Assembly (NCBI GenBank): GCA_023055505.1
Contig: JALIRH010000014.1
Location: 14,348,501-14,412,500 of the forward strand
Source of the DNA: Callipepla californica brunnescens
Lineage: Eukaryota > Chordata > Aves > Galliformes > Odontophoridae
DNA: 64,000 bases
Direction: 5' to 3'
The notes below the pieces were generated by a model that did not search any database, was not told the DNA's origin, and saw only the letters and a program-made list of their open reading frames with translations. Each line of letters starts with the position of its first letter. Position 1 is the stretch's first letter. This document shows positions 22,001-33,347 of this stretch, one piece after another. The position numbers were made by a program, and so were the translations under genes.

Positions 22001-24862
22001 GAGTAATTCTCTCTGCTTAGCATGGGTTCCAGTTTTCTTCCTCTGAGTACCAGAAAGCTTGCAGTGAATTCTGACCTCGGAGTTCAACTGATGCTTTAAT
22101 TAATGTGTCTTTTGCTTAGCCACGAGGAAAATAGCTTGGAAGAAAAGTTTGGCTTGGAAAACTAAATGGCATGGATAATTTAACCTGAAGATGCCCCTGT
22201 TCACGTTAATGCTTTTCTTGTTCCCTCAGCACTCTTTCTTTACTAAGAGAAGGAATATGGCAACCTGTAAGTGAAGTGGTTGATAACACAGGGCCTTTGC
22301 TTCTCAGGGCAGAGCAGTCCTGGATTCCTGCCCTTGTTGGAAGGTGCTGGGACTGCATGAGGGCAGCACACCTGTCTGTGTGTCCCAGTATGCTCCTGCA
22401 ACTGGTGGCAACGTATGATGCTGCTTAGGACTTGCAAGTGAGATTGAAAGCTGACATAACACAGCAGAACTACAGTCATGAAATTAACACCTCACTCCTG
22501 AGACCACATCAGTGGTTTCACATCTCCACCTGCTTTGCAGCTGAATTCATTTTTAGATGTGCGGAAGTGCCTTTGATTGCAGGGAAGGTTTTATTGCAGA
22601 GAATGTTCCTTTCTTTCTTCCCCCCCAAAGGTCAGTTGCTGCAAATCTGCAAAGCAGTGACTTATCCAGCCTACAGCAGAATCCTGTTTAGTGGTGTGAT
22701 GTACCCCTGAAAGTATCTCACATAAGGTCAGGCTTTCTTTTCCCTTACCTTATCTTGCCCTTCCTCTTAGAAAGCAACTGTTACTATCTTGTACTGTGGG
22801 AATGTTGGTAGCTGCTGGCTTTCCTCTTATTCCCTTTTGTTTTGCCTCTGGATTTCACCTTATTTTTTCTTCCTGGTTCTGTCCAAGTCACTTCCTCACA
22901 CAAATACATACAGGGTTATTCAGATATCTCCTAGGTTTTCTGCAGCGATGCTTTGGGCTCTGCTTGGTATGGAAGTTGGAGGCCTGCAGGTCAGTGCTAG
23001 GTGGGAATGGGTTATTCTGGAACATGTGTGCTTGTGAAGCCTTATTTCTGCCAGCTCTGTAACTGGCCAGCATGCCTGGCTTCAATCCTGAGGGAAAATG
23101 TTGGGAGAAAGACCAAGAGTTGTGTTCTGCTATGAAGAGTGAGTTGAAAAAGATTGAGTGCTTTGGCAAGGTGTTTTTTCTCCTTGTGTTTGCCCTGAGC
23201 TTTTCCCATCTGAGCTGAAGTCTTGCCAGCACTAATCAATGGTTTAACCTGATAGACAGTGCTACGATTGTGTTGAGGAGGATGATACCGTTCTCCAACT
23301 GCAGTCCTCTCTCTCCTGACATTCCTGTAATCAACAAATTAATGATGATGTTGTTATGCTTGGAGAAGGGGCTATTCCCTTTGAATAATTTTTTACTGGA
23401 GAGAAGATTATTTAAGTAACTGTTTGTAGTGATTAGTTATGAGAGAGATGGAATCAGCAGCAGATGTTCCTTTTGAATGACCTGTATGAGACATGTATGT
23501 ATTTTCATGCTAAACTGGTCCCTCAGGGCACTCCTGAGGTAAATCAGATGTCTTTAAGCCTGTGCTGTGCCAGAATGCCATGTGCTTGTGAGATAAATGA
23601 CAGACAGCTCTGCTGGCTGAGCAGCCTGGGATCAACATCAGCAATTCTACATTCTTGCAGGCAGCAAACATCAGGATGTGCTTCTCATACAGCTTTTCTA
23701 ATTGAGTTATACATGGAAGAAGCAATGTGAACAGTAACTTCATTTTCATAGACTGACTGGAAGAAAAAATACTAACAGTCATCTCTGTGGTTCATTTTAG
23801 GACCTGTTGGTTTAGAATATGGAAAGACTTATTTGTAACATTACTTCATGCAGTTAATTGCCTGCTAATTAAGTTTTATAGGTGTGTGTTTTTTTGGCAC
23901 CTCAAGAGCAGGCGCCTATGAGTGGGAAGATGATGAAATTTCAGTTTAGATTAAAATGTAAAAATCTGTCACAAATATTTGACTCTGCTTTGTGTGATTA
24001 TTCTTTGTTTCTTTGTTCCGGATGAGCAATGCCCATTTGGCTGCTCCAGAATCTGGTGCTACCATTACCTACAGTAGAAGTACTGAAAGGTAACGCTCAG
24101 GTTAAGTTAAACCACCTTGCAAGAACATGTTTGGATGTGAGTAATCAGGGAATACTTCTCAGACTTCACCCACTACTCCCATTTGGTGCGTGAATTTCTC
24201 GTGTTTTAGGGACTGGGGCAAGACCAAGCAGTAACAGCAGGTAGTGGGGTGCTGGCAAGCTGCAGCAACCTCTGTCACCCACAGAGCTCTCTCTCAAACT
24301 GCAGAGGAAATGGAAGCTTTGAAGTTCACCGTGGCTCCCCTGGCCCAGTTGCTAGACTTTGCTCCGACTTATAATAGCAGTTTCAAGCAACTCTTAGCAA
24401 GCTCCTTTGAATAACATAAAGATTCCAGTTCATGTGATTCTACAATTATTTGACTTAAATCTTTGCTTAGCTTTTTCTTAGTTCTGTGTTATGTTCTTGA
24501 ATAAGAATCATTTAGGAACGTAAGCAGAGGAGATGTTTCCTGGTCAGCAATTTTTACTACTTGGGGAAAATACCTTGATCAACTGTAAAGCAAATAAAAC
24601 CACAAAATGTCTGTTTCCTTGCAAGTGACCATCCTTTATGGTGGATGCTGAATGCACAGTCTGATACCAACTGGATCCAATTTGCTGAGAGCATCTGTGC
24701 ATGATGCGTTTTCAGAGAGAAGCTTGCCAGATTCATTTTTTTTCCTTGGTGGTTTAATATGGTAATGTATGGGAGTATTTTGTAGCACATGGCTGTTGCC
24801 CCTGCTATGTTAGGATGTGTGGGGGACAGTCCAGCATTGAGTGAGGCACTTACAGGGAATGG

Positions 24863-25028
24863 AATCGTATCATGGAATCACAGAATGGGCTAGGTTAGGG
24901 AGATCCTTAATGCTCATCCAGTTCCAACCCCCCCACCATGGGCTGGATGCCCAGGGCCCCATCCAGCCAGGCTGTGAGCATCTCCATGGATGGGGCATCT
25001 GCAACCTCCCTGGGCAGCAGTGCCCATA
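24863..25028 (-). mobile_element. CR1 LINE 3' fragment
   Basis: Reverse-complemented, this reads GCCCAGGGAGGTTGCAGATG, then CCCCATCCATGGAGATGC, a GGATGGGGCCCTGGGCATCC segment, GGGTTGGAACTGGATGA and finally CCCATTCTGTGATTCC. That is the order of a CR1 3' region ending near its short terminal repeats. CR1 is the main avian non-LTR retrotransposon and is usually 5'-truncated, as here. Only about 165 bases remain, so there is no coding capacity. The divergence (lost TTCCAACC-type segments) suggests an old copy. The left end is clear; the right end is approximate. Confidence 0.8.
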
Positions 25029-26190
25029 TAGTCTTTACTGATAACCCTCTGGAGTAGGCAAACAAGCTGTGTCTGCCTCTCTATCAGGACGTTATTTTCT
25101 AAGTGGTCTCCTAAAATGCCAGTTGAGGAAGGTTCTACAGCTGTTGATCCTCTTGTGCCAGGCCTCTGTACCTTCACTTCTTGCCAGAACGAGGCAGATG
25201 ATGCAGTTGCATGGGGATTGCTCCCTGCATCTTTCTGTCTAGGGCAGTGGGCTTTCTGATGTTGGCAGGTGACCTGGATCCTGCAGGTCTGTGCAGGTTT
25301 AATTGCATATAACCAGGAGATGTGATTTAGTGCAGGTCCAAGGTGTTGATGTCTTCTTGCCTATGGTACAGTTTGAGTCTTGGAGGGTGCTTGGCTCAGT
25401 GATGCTGCTGCATACTGCTGACCTGGGAGGGAGAGCAGCTCCTGGGGCTGAGCCCCTTCCTCCTGTGGGATGATGCTGGAGTTAAGAGCAGGGTGATTAG
25501 CTCTGCCTGTTACTGAGCACTTCCTGTGCTTTCTTAAACATAGCATTTCCCTTCTGAGTTTCTGTCTAAACATATAATATTTCTCTAGCAAGTTCGAAAG
25601 GCTGCAAACATTTCATGAATATTAATTTTCAGGGCTGATCTGAAGCTGTGCTGTGAGAATAGCACCTTCATCTTCACAAACTGTGTGCTTCAAATCCTCT
25701 GGGGAGGATCTTGTTTCTCTTAATGCTGTGGTGTCACTTGGGTAAAGAGGGACATAAATGGATTTTATTGATCTTTTTTTTGGTTCACGTATCATTGGCA
25801 GGGTTTTCTCTTCCTGTGGGAAGGACCTGATTTGTCTCCAGACCTTGGGGTGGTTTTGGGGGACGGGAAGCTAGACTGTGTTTTTTCCTTTATAACTACA
25901 AAACTAAATCAAGATCCCCAGGTATGACTTTAGAGAGCTGCTCATTGTGCATGTTACTGAAAATGAAGAGTAATTGAGATACTCTTAAAGACCTGGTGAC
26001 ATAACAGTTCACTTGGTCCAGCTGTAAGCAAGAGAGATACCAGGACAGAATGCAGTGATTTCTGTTGGGATGTAAAATAAGGTCTCCAAAATGAGAAATG
26101 CTATCAGCTGTAATTGCCTAACAGTGGTACCACCTGGAGTCTCCTGCTTGGGCAGAGCGGTGGCTGTCTAGCAGTGCTCGGGAGGTGTGA

Positions 26191-26202
26191 TTTTTTTTTT
26201 TT
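26191..26202. repeat. poly-T tract (12 bp)
   Basis: Simple homopolymer with no associated element. Confidence 0.7.
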
Positions 26203-27862
26203 ACTGGATTGCCTAAAGCTCTGGCAGCTCTGTTAGAGCTCCAGGAGATGCTTCAGAAATGAACAATTGCTTCATGGCAGTAATATCAGAGCAGGCCTGT
26301 CTGTTGGCATGGCTATAGGCTTCGTGCTTGCCAAAGTGCAGCTGCCTTTGGGGGAGCCCCCCCATCCTTAGCTGTGCCAGCCCTGGCAGAGGGGGACAGA
26401 GCTGCTCTCAATCCCCTGTCAGCACAGTGCTGAGGAGTAACATCTAGCTGCATTGCAATACCGATCATCTGCCCATGGGCATCCTTGTGTGCCAGCAGGA
26501 GAAAATGAGGTCTTTGGTTGTGATCATGCAGATGGCTGTGGAGTGCTCCCTCTTGGAGGGGCTTCTTCCTCTCTGGTATATCAGAGACTATCTGGACCCC
26601 CTAGGACTGCTGCTGTTTGTTGTTGTTGTTTTTAGATATTGTGATAAGCCACAGTGTTTTAACTTCCTTGTGAAAAGCACAGTGTAAGTGTGTTCAGACT
26701 GAAGGAACGTTTATTGCTGTTTGATATGGCCTGATTATGAATATCATCTTGTGAAACACCGTGTGGAAGGTGGGAAGCTTCTTCTTTCAGTCCTCATCCA
26801 GTGTGCAGGGAGAAGATGTCTGCCATTTGCCATGGCTCTGGTGGTTCCCTTTAGGTAGCTGCTTGGGGGTTTCCTTCTCACTGGCTTACGTTGAAGCCTT
26901 CAGGAAACCACTGGTGTTGTTTGAGGAGTTGCTTTGTGGAGCAGCACGCATAAACCTTCACACAAAGCAAATGGGAAGCTGAGCACCACATGTTTTCCTA
27001 AACTTGGATGTGAATCCCAAGTACAGCATGCAAATCCGTGTTTCTCAAACTAAATATTTTGCTGTATCTGCCTGTCTTTCTCATAGCATCGCTTTGTATG
27101 TTTGCCCCAGGGAGTAGTGCTTTGCGTACCCTGTGTCAGGCAGTGTGTAATGGTAATCATTTCTATGTATTGCAGAGTTTAACATCTGAAAGCTCATTTT
27201 TGCAAGAGGGTACTTTATTACTTACAGGAAAAGAATCAGCTTATTATTTAAGCACAAGAGATTTCTGCAAAGCATCGGTACGTTCCATGGAGTCGGTCAT
27301 TAAGGCAGAGTGCTGGCAGTGCTCGTGGCTGCTGGAGGAGCTCAGATTGTATACAAACATTTTGATTAATGTGATCTCTATCTACAGATAGCTTTGAAGG
27401 GGAGTGGGCTCCTGTGGGGAGCGAGCTCTCCTGTGCTACCAAAGGACAGGAGGAGTGGTGATTTGCAGGGAAAAGACTTTTCAGATTGACTTCAACTCTG
27501 TAAACTGGTGAGCTTGGGGTTTATTCTTGCTAAAATCCGAAGTGATGACACCTGGTTTCAGTTTTTAAAGGAGCTTGTTGCCTGCACTTACTCTATCAGT
27601 AGTGCGTGACATTTTCCATTACTTTAGGAAAGTTTTAGGAAGTTTGTTTAACAGATGTACTACTGTGAATTTTTTCCAGTTTCTAAAAATACAAATGCTG
27701 CTTTCCAGTCTGAAAGAACATGTTTCCAGGCACAAACTGATTATGCTTTACTTCTTGCCTATAGTGCAGTGGTGTGTGTACATTACTTTTTCCAAGGAAA
27801 ACCCAAGACTTGATGGTAGGGAATGAGTCAGGAGTGTATACTGCTGCCCCTCCATTACACAT

Positions 27863-27872
27863 CCCCCCCCCC
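27863..27872. repeat. poly-C tract (10 bp) followed by CA units
   Basis: Ten C, then TACACACACATGCACA. A simple low-complexity patch. Confidence 0.7.
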
Positions 27873-28126
27873 TACACACACATGCACAGATCTATGTCCG
27901 CTTCTGTAACAGTGATCTGGTCCCTGAAATCTGCCTTCACTATCCATTACAGTTAATTGTAATGTAATTTTTGCCTGTGAACATCTGATAGACTCTGCAC
28001 GTGATCCGAAGGGACTTGCTGAGCACTGAGACTTGACGCTGACAGCCGGAATCAATTATGAAACCTAATACAAGATTAAAAGGTTCCTGAGTATATTTGT
28101 AATTGAATTGTACCAAATGCCTGATC

Positions 28127-28146
28127 TGTGCACTGGACAGTGCACA
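28127..28146. repeat. perfect inverted repeat, 9+2+9 bp
   Basis: TGTGCACTG-GA-CAGTGCACA: the two 9-base arms are exact reverse complements around a 2-base centre. It sits within an AT-rich, non-repetitive block (about 28050-28215) that contains several TAAT/ATTA homeodomain-type motifs. A dimeric factor site is possible; a short hairpin is less likely with a 2-base loop. Confidence 0.85.
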
Positions 28147-28704
28147 AGAGACCGCAAACACAAATGAAGCAAATTATAATTCAATTAGATAAATGCTTCC
28201 AGAGCACTTCACATCACAACTTTGAGCCTGCTTAAAGCAGAGAAAACGCTTTACCCATTTCTTGTAAGATAGAAAAATAAGCTCTTATCCACAGGTTGTC
28301 CTTTGTATTGCTTCTGGAAGGAAAAGGAAAGAATTATGATGGTTCACAGTGATTTAGGAAAAGAAAGCTCCCCCTGCATACAGCCAGCTTGCAAACTCTG
28401 CCCAAACTTTACTGTTTTCATAAGGTGTATGAGTTCAGCCCCCTCTCAAAGATGACCACCAACTATGGCCTGGTTGACTTAGCATGGGTTGGGCTGAATT
28501 AAATCTTAGCTTGAGATTTTTGTTTGTTTCCTTTTCCTTAGAACTTTTTGTGTTTTTAACTTTTTAAAAAGAAAATATCAGTGCATCTCGGGGGTTTATC
28601 TCCAGTGTTGTAATCTTTTAATTCCTCTCCAGCTGTTTTGTTTAGCTGTGTGAGAAATTTAGTCCTTATTAGAAACAAGTGTCAAAGCCTTAGAGTATGG
28701 GAGT

Positions 28705-28716
28705 GGGGGGGGGGGG
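28705..28716. repeat. poly-G tract (12 bp)
   Basis: Homopolymer of 12 G (GAGT, then the G run, then AATTC). Such runs are length-unstable and prone to sequencing error. Confidence 0.75.
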
Positions 28717-29084
28717 AATTCATTTTGAACCTGAAATGAGAACCAAGATGTCAGAAGTGTTTGTGAAAAGCAGAGGCTTCAAGCCACTTCTGACTTTCTC
28801 TTTCCAGAAAGCAGTATTGTAGTCCGGAATCCCATGTTGCAAGCAAAGGTACCCCTGTGTCTGTGGAGTGGTGGATAAGGCATGAAATGACTTGGGCTGG
28901 TGATTTGCAGGAGCCTGACGAGCTTAGTTGGAGTAGGAGTCTTTGCCTGACATAGATCTGCCACTAATCCTTATTATTTTCTAGCAGGCTACTTTAACAG
29001 TAAATAAATCCCTCTTACATTAATCTGTCCTGCCAGAAATTATTTAGTATGGCATTATGCTACCGAATAGCCAACAGCAGAAAT

Positions 29085-29126
29085 GGCTCTGACTGTTGTG
29101 CTGGGGGCTCTGACTGTTGTGCTGGG
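29085..29126. repeat. exact 21-bp tandem duplication
   Basis: The unit GGCTCTGACTGTTGTGCTGG+G occurs twice head to tail with no mismatch. The identity suggests a recent duplication or a length polymorphism. It does not fall in a recognised gene. Confidence 0.9.
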
Positions 29127-31891
29127 CCTTCTTGGACAGACTACCCACCTCCTGAGTACAGATAGCCCTAAATACCCATTTAAACAAAATAAATCAGGTG
29201 CCCCACAGACTTAATTGTTGGGAGGGGTCTAATTTGGGCAGGCTGCAGCCACACGGTGAATACCACAGGAAATTGCTTAATGAGAGCAGATATAAGAATA
29301 TCTGTGCCTCTAAAAAAAAAATTTTTGGCTTGTGTGCTCCCGGATGATGTGAATTAGTCTTGTGTGTGCTTCGTGAGGCCTGCAGGGCAAACTTGGCACC
29401 GCTTTCCTGTCTGCATTAGGAAATAACTGCTGTGTAGATAAGGAAGGGCAAGGTTGCCTATTAATTTTAACGAAGTGGTGACCAGGCTTGCTGTTACTTT
29501 GGTGTATCCCATGGATTAACCACTGTTCCTCCACCACTGGTAACCTTAGCAGTGGCTCTGGAGGATGCTTTGCCACATCTCCTGTCCGGAGCAGCACTAG
29601 GCTGATCAGGTGCAGATCTGAGCAGCTCTATTTCTGAGCATCAGATTGCTGTGTAACAACAGATCGGGCTCAGAATTAAGAGTCGTGCTTGATTATTTAG
29701 CTCAAATCTTCAGTGTTACCTAGCAGAGTAATGATAAATGCAAGCATTCGTGTTAACTCTTGTGCGTGCCTTGCATAGATATGGCTTACTCTACAGGTTT
29801 AAATGGCTGTCACCTGCAGTCTATAAATATTTAAATTAAAACACTTCTTCCATATAATTGTAGGGTTCTTAGATGTGATTATGTGAACAGTATTTCATGG
29901 ATGTGTTTACGACAGCAAGCCAGGCCTGCTCCCCCTGCAAGTCTCAAAGTCGGTGGAGTTGCACCAGAGATGGGCTGAATGTGGTCCATGGAAGGCAAAT
30001 ATCCATGTGTCTGATGGTTCTGCTGTTTGTGGTAGGCACTTCCCAACGTTAAACATCTTGCTCATTTCAATTTCTTCTTTGAAAAGTCTGAAGCCTGAAA
30101 GGCTGTGTGATGAATTGCCAAAGTTCACATTTTAAATTACATTCCTTCTGGGGTATATAAGGAATAAATGAGCATCATGCTGCTTGTGCATTTCTCGTTC
30201 ACTTTATTATGCTCTGGTTTCAAAAGAAATGTGCTTTAAAAAAAAAAAGGCAAACTTGTGAAATGAAATGTGCCATTTTGCCAAGATAATGCACGTTCAG
30301 ACTTCCTGGGGAGCGGATGCTCACGGATGAGGTTTGTGCATCATGCAGCTCTGGGTTCCCAGTATGACCATTAGGGCGGGCCCAGGGAGGTGCTGAAACC
30401 AAGGGACTTGCTGTTCCCTGCCTTGAGTTTGGGATGCCATGAGCCCTTAGAGAGGGAGATGAATAAGCTCCTATGGTTACCTTTTCTCTTAAGTCCTTTC
30501 TGGTTAGGTTTTATGCCTTCATCATGAGCAGTCTGTTCAGCAGTGCCTGCAGCACCAGGAGAAATAAGGAAACTATGAACGAGTTAATTTAGGAAATGGC
30601 CCTAAAATACCTTTTGGCAAACTTCTTCAGGAACGGGCAGCTTGCCATAATGCATCTTTAGAGTTGCAGGAAGTTTAGAGCTGATCATATTTGCGAAGCT
30701 TTGAGCTTTTAGTGGCTTGGATTTGTGGCAAATGGCTGGGTTAAAGCAATCTGTGTCACCTCAGCTCTTTGGGGTTAAAGGGGGAAAGGAAAGGGCAAAA
30801 TAAACAAACAGTTGAGCCAGTGCGGAGCTGCTGTGCTCAGCTCTGAGGAGCTGAGGTTGTGCTTGCCACCAGTTCACTTCTGCATGTAGGAGTGGGGCTT
30901 TCCATCAAACTTATTTCTATATAGAAAATTGAGTGCTTGAGTAAATACACAGGCCTAAAGAAATAAAGGTGATCATCTATTTCCTATGCTGCTTCTCCTA
31001 AGCCTTTCCCACTGCAGCTTCTGTCCTTACAGGGCAGGAGGGGCACAGTCTGTTACTGTGCTTTTTTTCTTCAGAGTTAAGTGAAGAGGGCAGGAGAATC
31101 ATCACCTGTGCTTTTGGGTGGAAAGAAGGTGCTGTTGAACACTGACTTTGCTACGGATGTTTCTCAAGAATTGATTATTTTTCATTAAAGTAATTTTTTT
31201 GTAAAGGAGCAATCATCCTTTCCAAAGCCCTCTTTGCATCAGGGAGAGAGGGCGCGTAAGAAAATGAAGCAAACCAGACCCTGACCTGCTGCTTCTTATC
31301 TGGTTGCCGTCAACCCAACTGGTCTTGATTGTTGACTTCTGCGTTCCTATAGTTTACTTGTTTGCATGAGCATGGGCCAAATCAAACAGCCACAGAATCT
31401 GCCTTTAATCTCCAGTGATAAAGAGTACCTCGGAGAGGAAATGACATTGTAGTGCTGGGAGCAGGGGAGCAACTCAAGGGAAATGCATGTGAAAGCATTG
31501 TTCTGCTCTTCTTCCACTTCAGCCATTGTGTTTTTTCTTGCAGCTGTAGGATGCTGCTGCAGGGGGAGGGAGTGCTGAGGGGAAAGGCAGGTTCCTGCTT
31601 GTCACTTGGGAAAGGAAATAGCAAATTATTAATTAAGAAGATAACTGCTCTTAATTCCTCTCATTTCTTACCTTGGAACGTTTATTTCTTTTCTAAAATG
31701 ATGTGGTGTTGACTTTGCTGTGATATACAGCCTTTTCTTTCCCCAGAGTGTTTTTTTTTTTCTTTTTAACTTTATTCATTCATACAACACGCATTCATTG
31801 TCTCACTTCCTTTCTTCTCTCTTTCCTAGTGTTCCAAGATATGGACTGGTGATGAGTTATTTCAAATCATTCTTGGCTTAGTGAGGAGATA

Positions 31892-31962
31892 CTGATGGTT
31901 GGTGGATGGTCGGACTGGAGGGTCTTGGAGGTCTTTTCCAACCTTGGTGATTCTATGATTCT
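31892..31962 (+). mobile_element. CR1 LINE 3' terminal fragment
   Basis: CTGATGGTTGGTGGATGGTC, then GGACTGGAGGGTCTTGGAGG and TCTTTTCCAACCTTGGTGAT, ending TTCTATGATTCT, is the extreme 3' end of a CR1 element, including the terminal ATTCTATG-type repeat. Only about 70 bases are kept. A second CR1 3' end in the same direction begins 17 bases further on. Confidence 0.75.
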
Positions 31963-31978
31963 TTACAGAAGACACGGG

Positions 31979-32158
31979 TAGGCATTGGAATAGGCTGCCC
32001 AGGGAAATGGTGGAACCCCCATCCCTGGAGACACTGAAGAGGTGTGTGGATGTGGCACTTACATGCTTGGTTTAGTGGTGAACTTGATAGTGTTGCATTT
32101 GCTTAGACTTGATGATCTTAAGGGTCTTTTCCACTCTAAATGGTTCTGTGATTCTATG
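31979..32158 (+). mobile_element. CR1 LINE 3' fragment
   Basis: The sequence contains GGCATTGGAATAGGCTGCCC and AGGGAAATGGTGGAACCCCC, then ATCCCTGGAGACACTGAAGA, GATGTGGCACTTACATGC, GACTTGATGATCTTAAGGGT and CTTTTCCACTCTAAATGG, ending TTCTGTGATTCTATGG. This is the canonical order of a CR1 3' region through its terminal repeat. It is in the same orientation as the fragment just upstream. They may be two independent insertions or one insertion into or next to the tail of another. There is no open reading frame of the element. Confidence 0.88.
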
Positions 32159-33337
32159 GCTCTCACCTATTTGACTCTGGATCTCAGATCTCTGAAGAGT
32201 GGATCATGTTTCATTATGCGTGGGCTAGCTAGTCCAGAAGGTTTCTCTCTCCCATGATGTCTGTGCATACAGAAGTATTCTGCTTTTTAACTAAAAATAA
32301 TTGTGAATAAAATTTTCCCATCCTTCAACCATCGGGTTGTCCAAAACCTGGTTTGTGTTTAATTTTCTTCTGCTCAAGACTGCAGCTCTACATTGCTTAA
32401 AGATTTACAAGAAGAACTGCCTTCAGGCTGCATTGAAGACTTTAGTCCTTTGCAAAATTTGTTTAACAAAGCCATGTGCAACTGAAGAACAAGATTAAAT
32501 TGGAAATGCCACCCAGTCCCAATGCTCCCAGCTGGAGCCTATGCCCACACAAGCACAAGGGCTCCTATCTTTACCCTAACCTCTCGCCTTACCAAGTGGC
32601 TTATCTCGGCGTGGAATTCCTGCTTAAATATTTTCAGTGAGTCCGTTTAAATAAACTGATGGATAATTGCCTCCTATTGCTCCTCATAGCATTTGGCACT
32701 TGTAGACTTTACAGAGTTTTTGAGACGTGTTAGCCTCGTGCTTAACGCTTGTAATCTGAGAGGAAAGCTGGTATATGCTTTAATTAGAATCAGTTTTAAT
32801 TAAGCAATTTATTTTATTTTTGGCTGGGAGGAGCAGAGGTACAGCAGAGAATGGATGCTGTGTTTGAGGCATCCTTGAGATGCTGCTGTGCCCGTGACTG
32901 CTGAGCTGGCACCAGGGCTTGTGCTTCTGGGGGTGATGGGAGTACAGGAGGCATCGTCCAAGCAAGGGCTTCTTGAGGCTAGGTGGTAACCACCTGGGCA
33001 TGTCTTGTCTTTCACTAGTCTTGCCTGATGCTAGTGTTGGTGGCACAATTCCCACTTCTGTTCTTCTGTATAGTTGCCATTTCTAGCATATATGTATTCT
33101 TCAGTGTTCTTGGTTTTGGACCTGTAGAAGTCAATTGATGCATTAATGTGGTCTCTTGAGTTCCTAAACAGCCTGGAAATCTGAGGAAAAAAGGCCTTCC
33201 CTAAGGAAAATCTTCATGTAGTATTACTACACGTGCTCTGTAGCACAGCTCAACTTGGAAATGTATTGTAAAGCACAGCTCTGGCTATTCTAACCCCTGG
33301 CTTAGTATGGAGTGGAAACCAGTTTCCTGAGCTAAAT

Positions 33338-33347
33338 GGGGGGGGGG
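33338..33347. repeat. poly-G tract (10 bp)
   Basis: Simple homopolymer in otherwise unremarkable sequence. Confidence 0.7.

Larger units (their letters stand above)
5421..24862. other. long noncoding stretch, intron or intergenic
   Basis: About 19 kb without a recognisable gene, RNA or repeat family. Open frames are short and unrelated to families I know; the longest is a 197-codon minus frame at 20248-20841. The stretch holds several splice-flanked candidate exons of low individual confidence (7397-7483 minus; 9114-9162, 15836-15946, 17443-17627 and 18879-19058 plus), a T/G-rich tract at 11805-11873, and AT-rich blocks near 7.1 and 19.1 kb that look like conserved noncoding elements. Confidence 0.5.
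25029..31829. other. noncoding stretch, intron or intergenic
   Basis: No gene recognised. It contains poly-T at 26191-26202, a C-run at 27863-27872, a G-run at 28705-28716, a perfect inverted repeat at 28127-28146 inside an AT-rich block, a 21-bp tandem duplication at 29085-29126, and a possible 21-bp minus-strand microexon at 31672-31692. Open frames are short and unrecognised. Confidence 0.5.
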
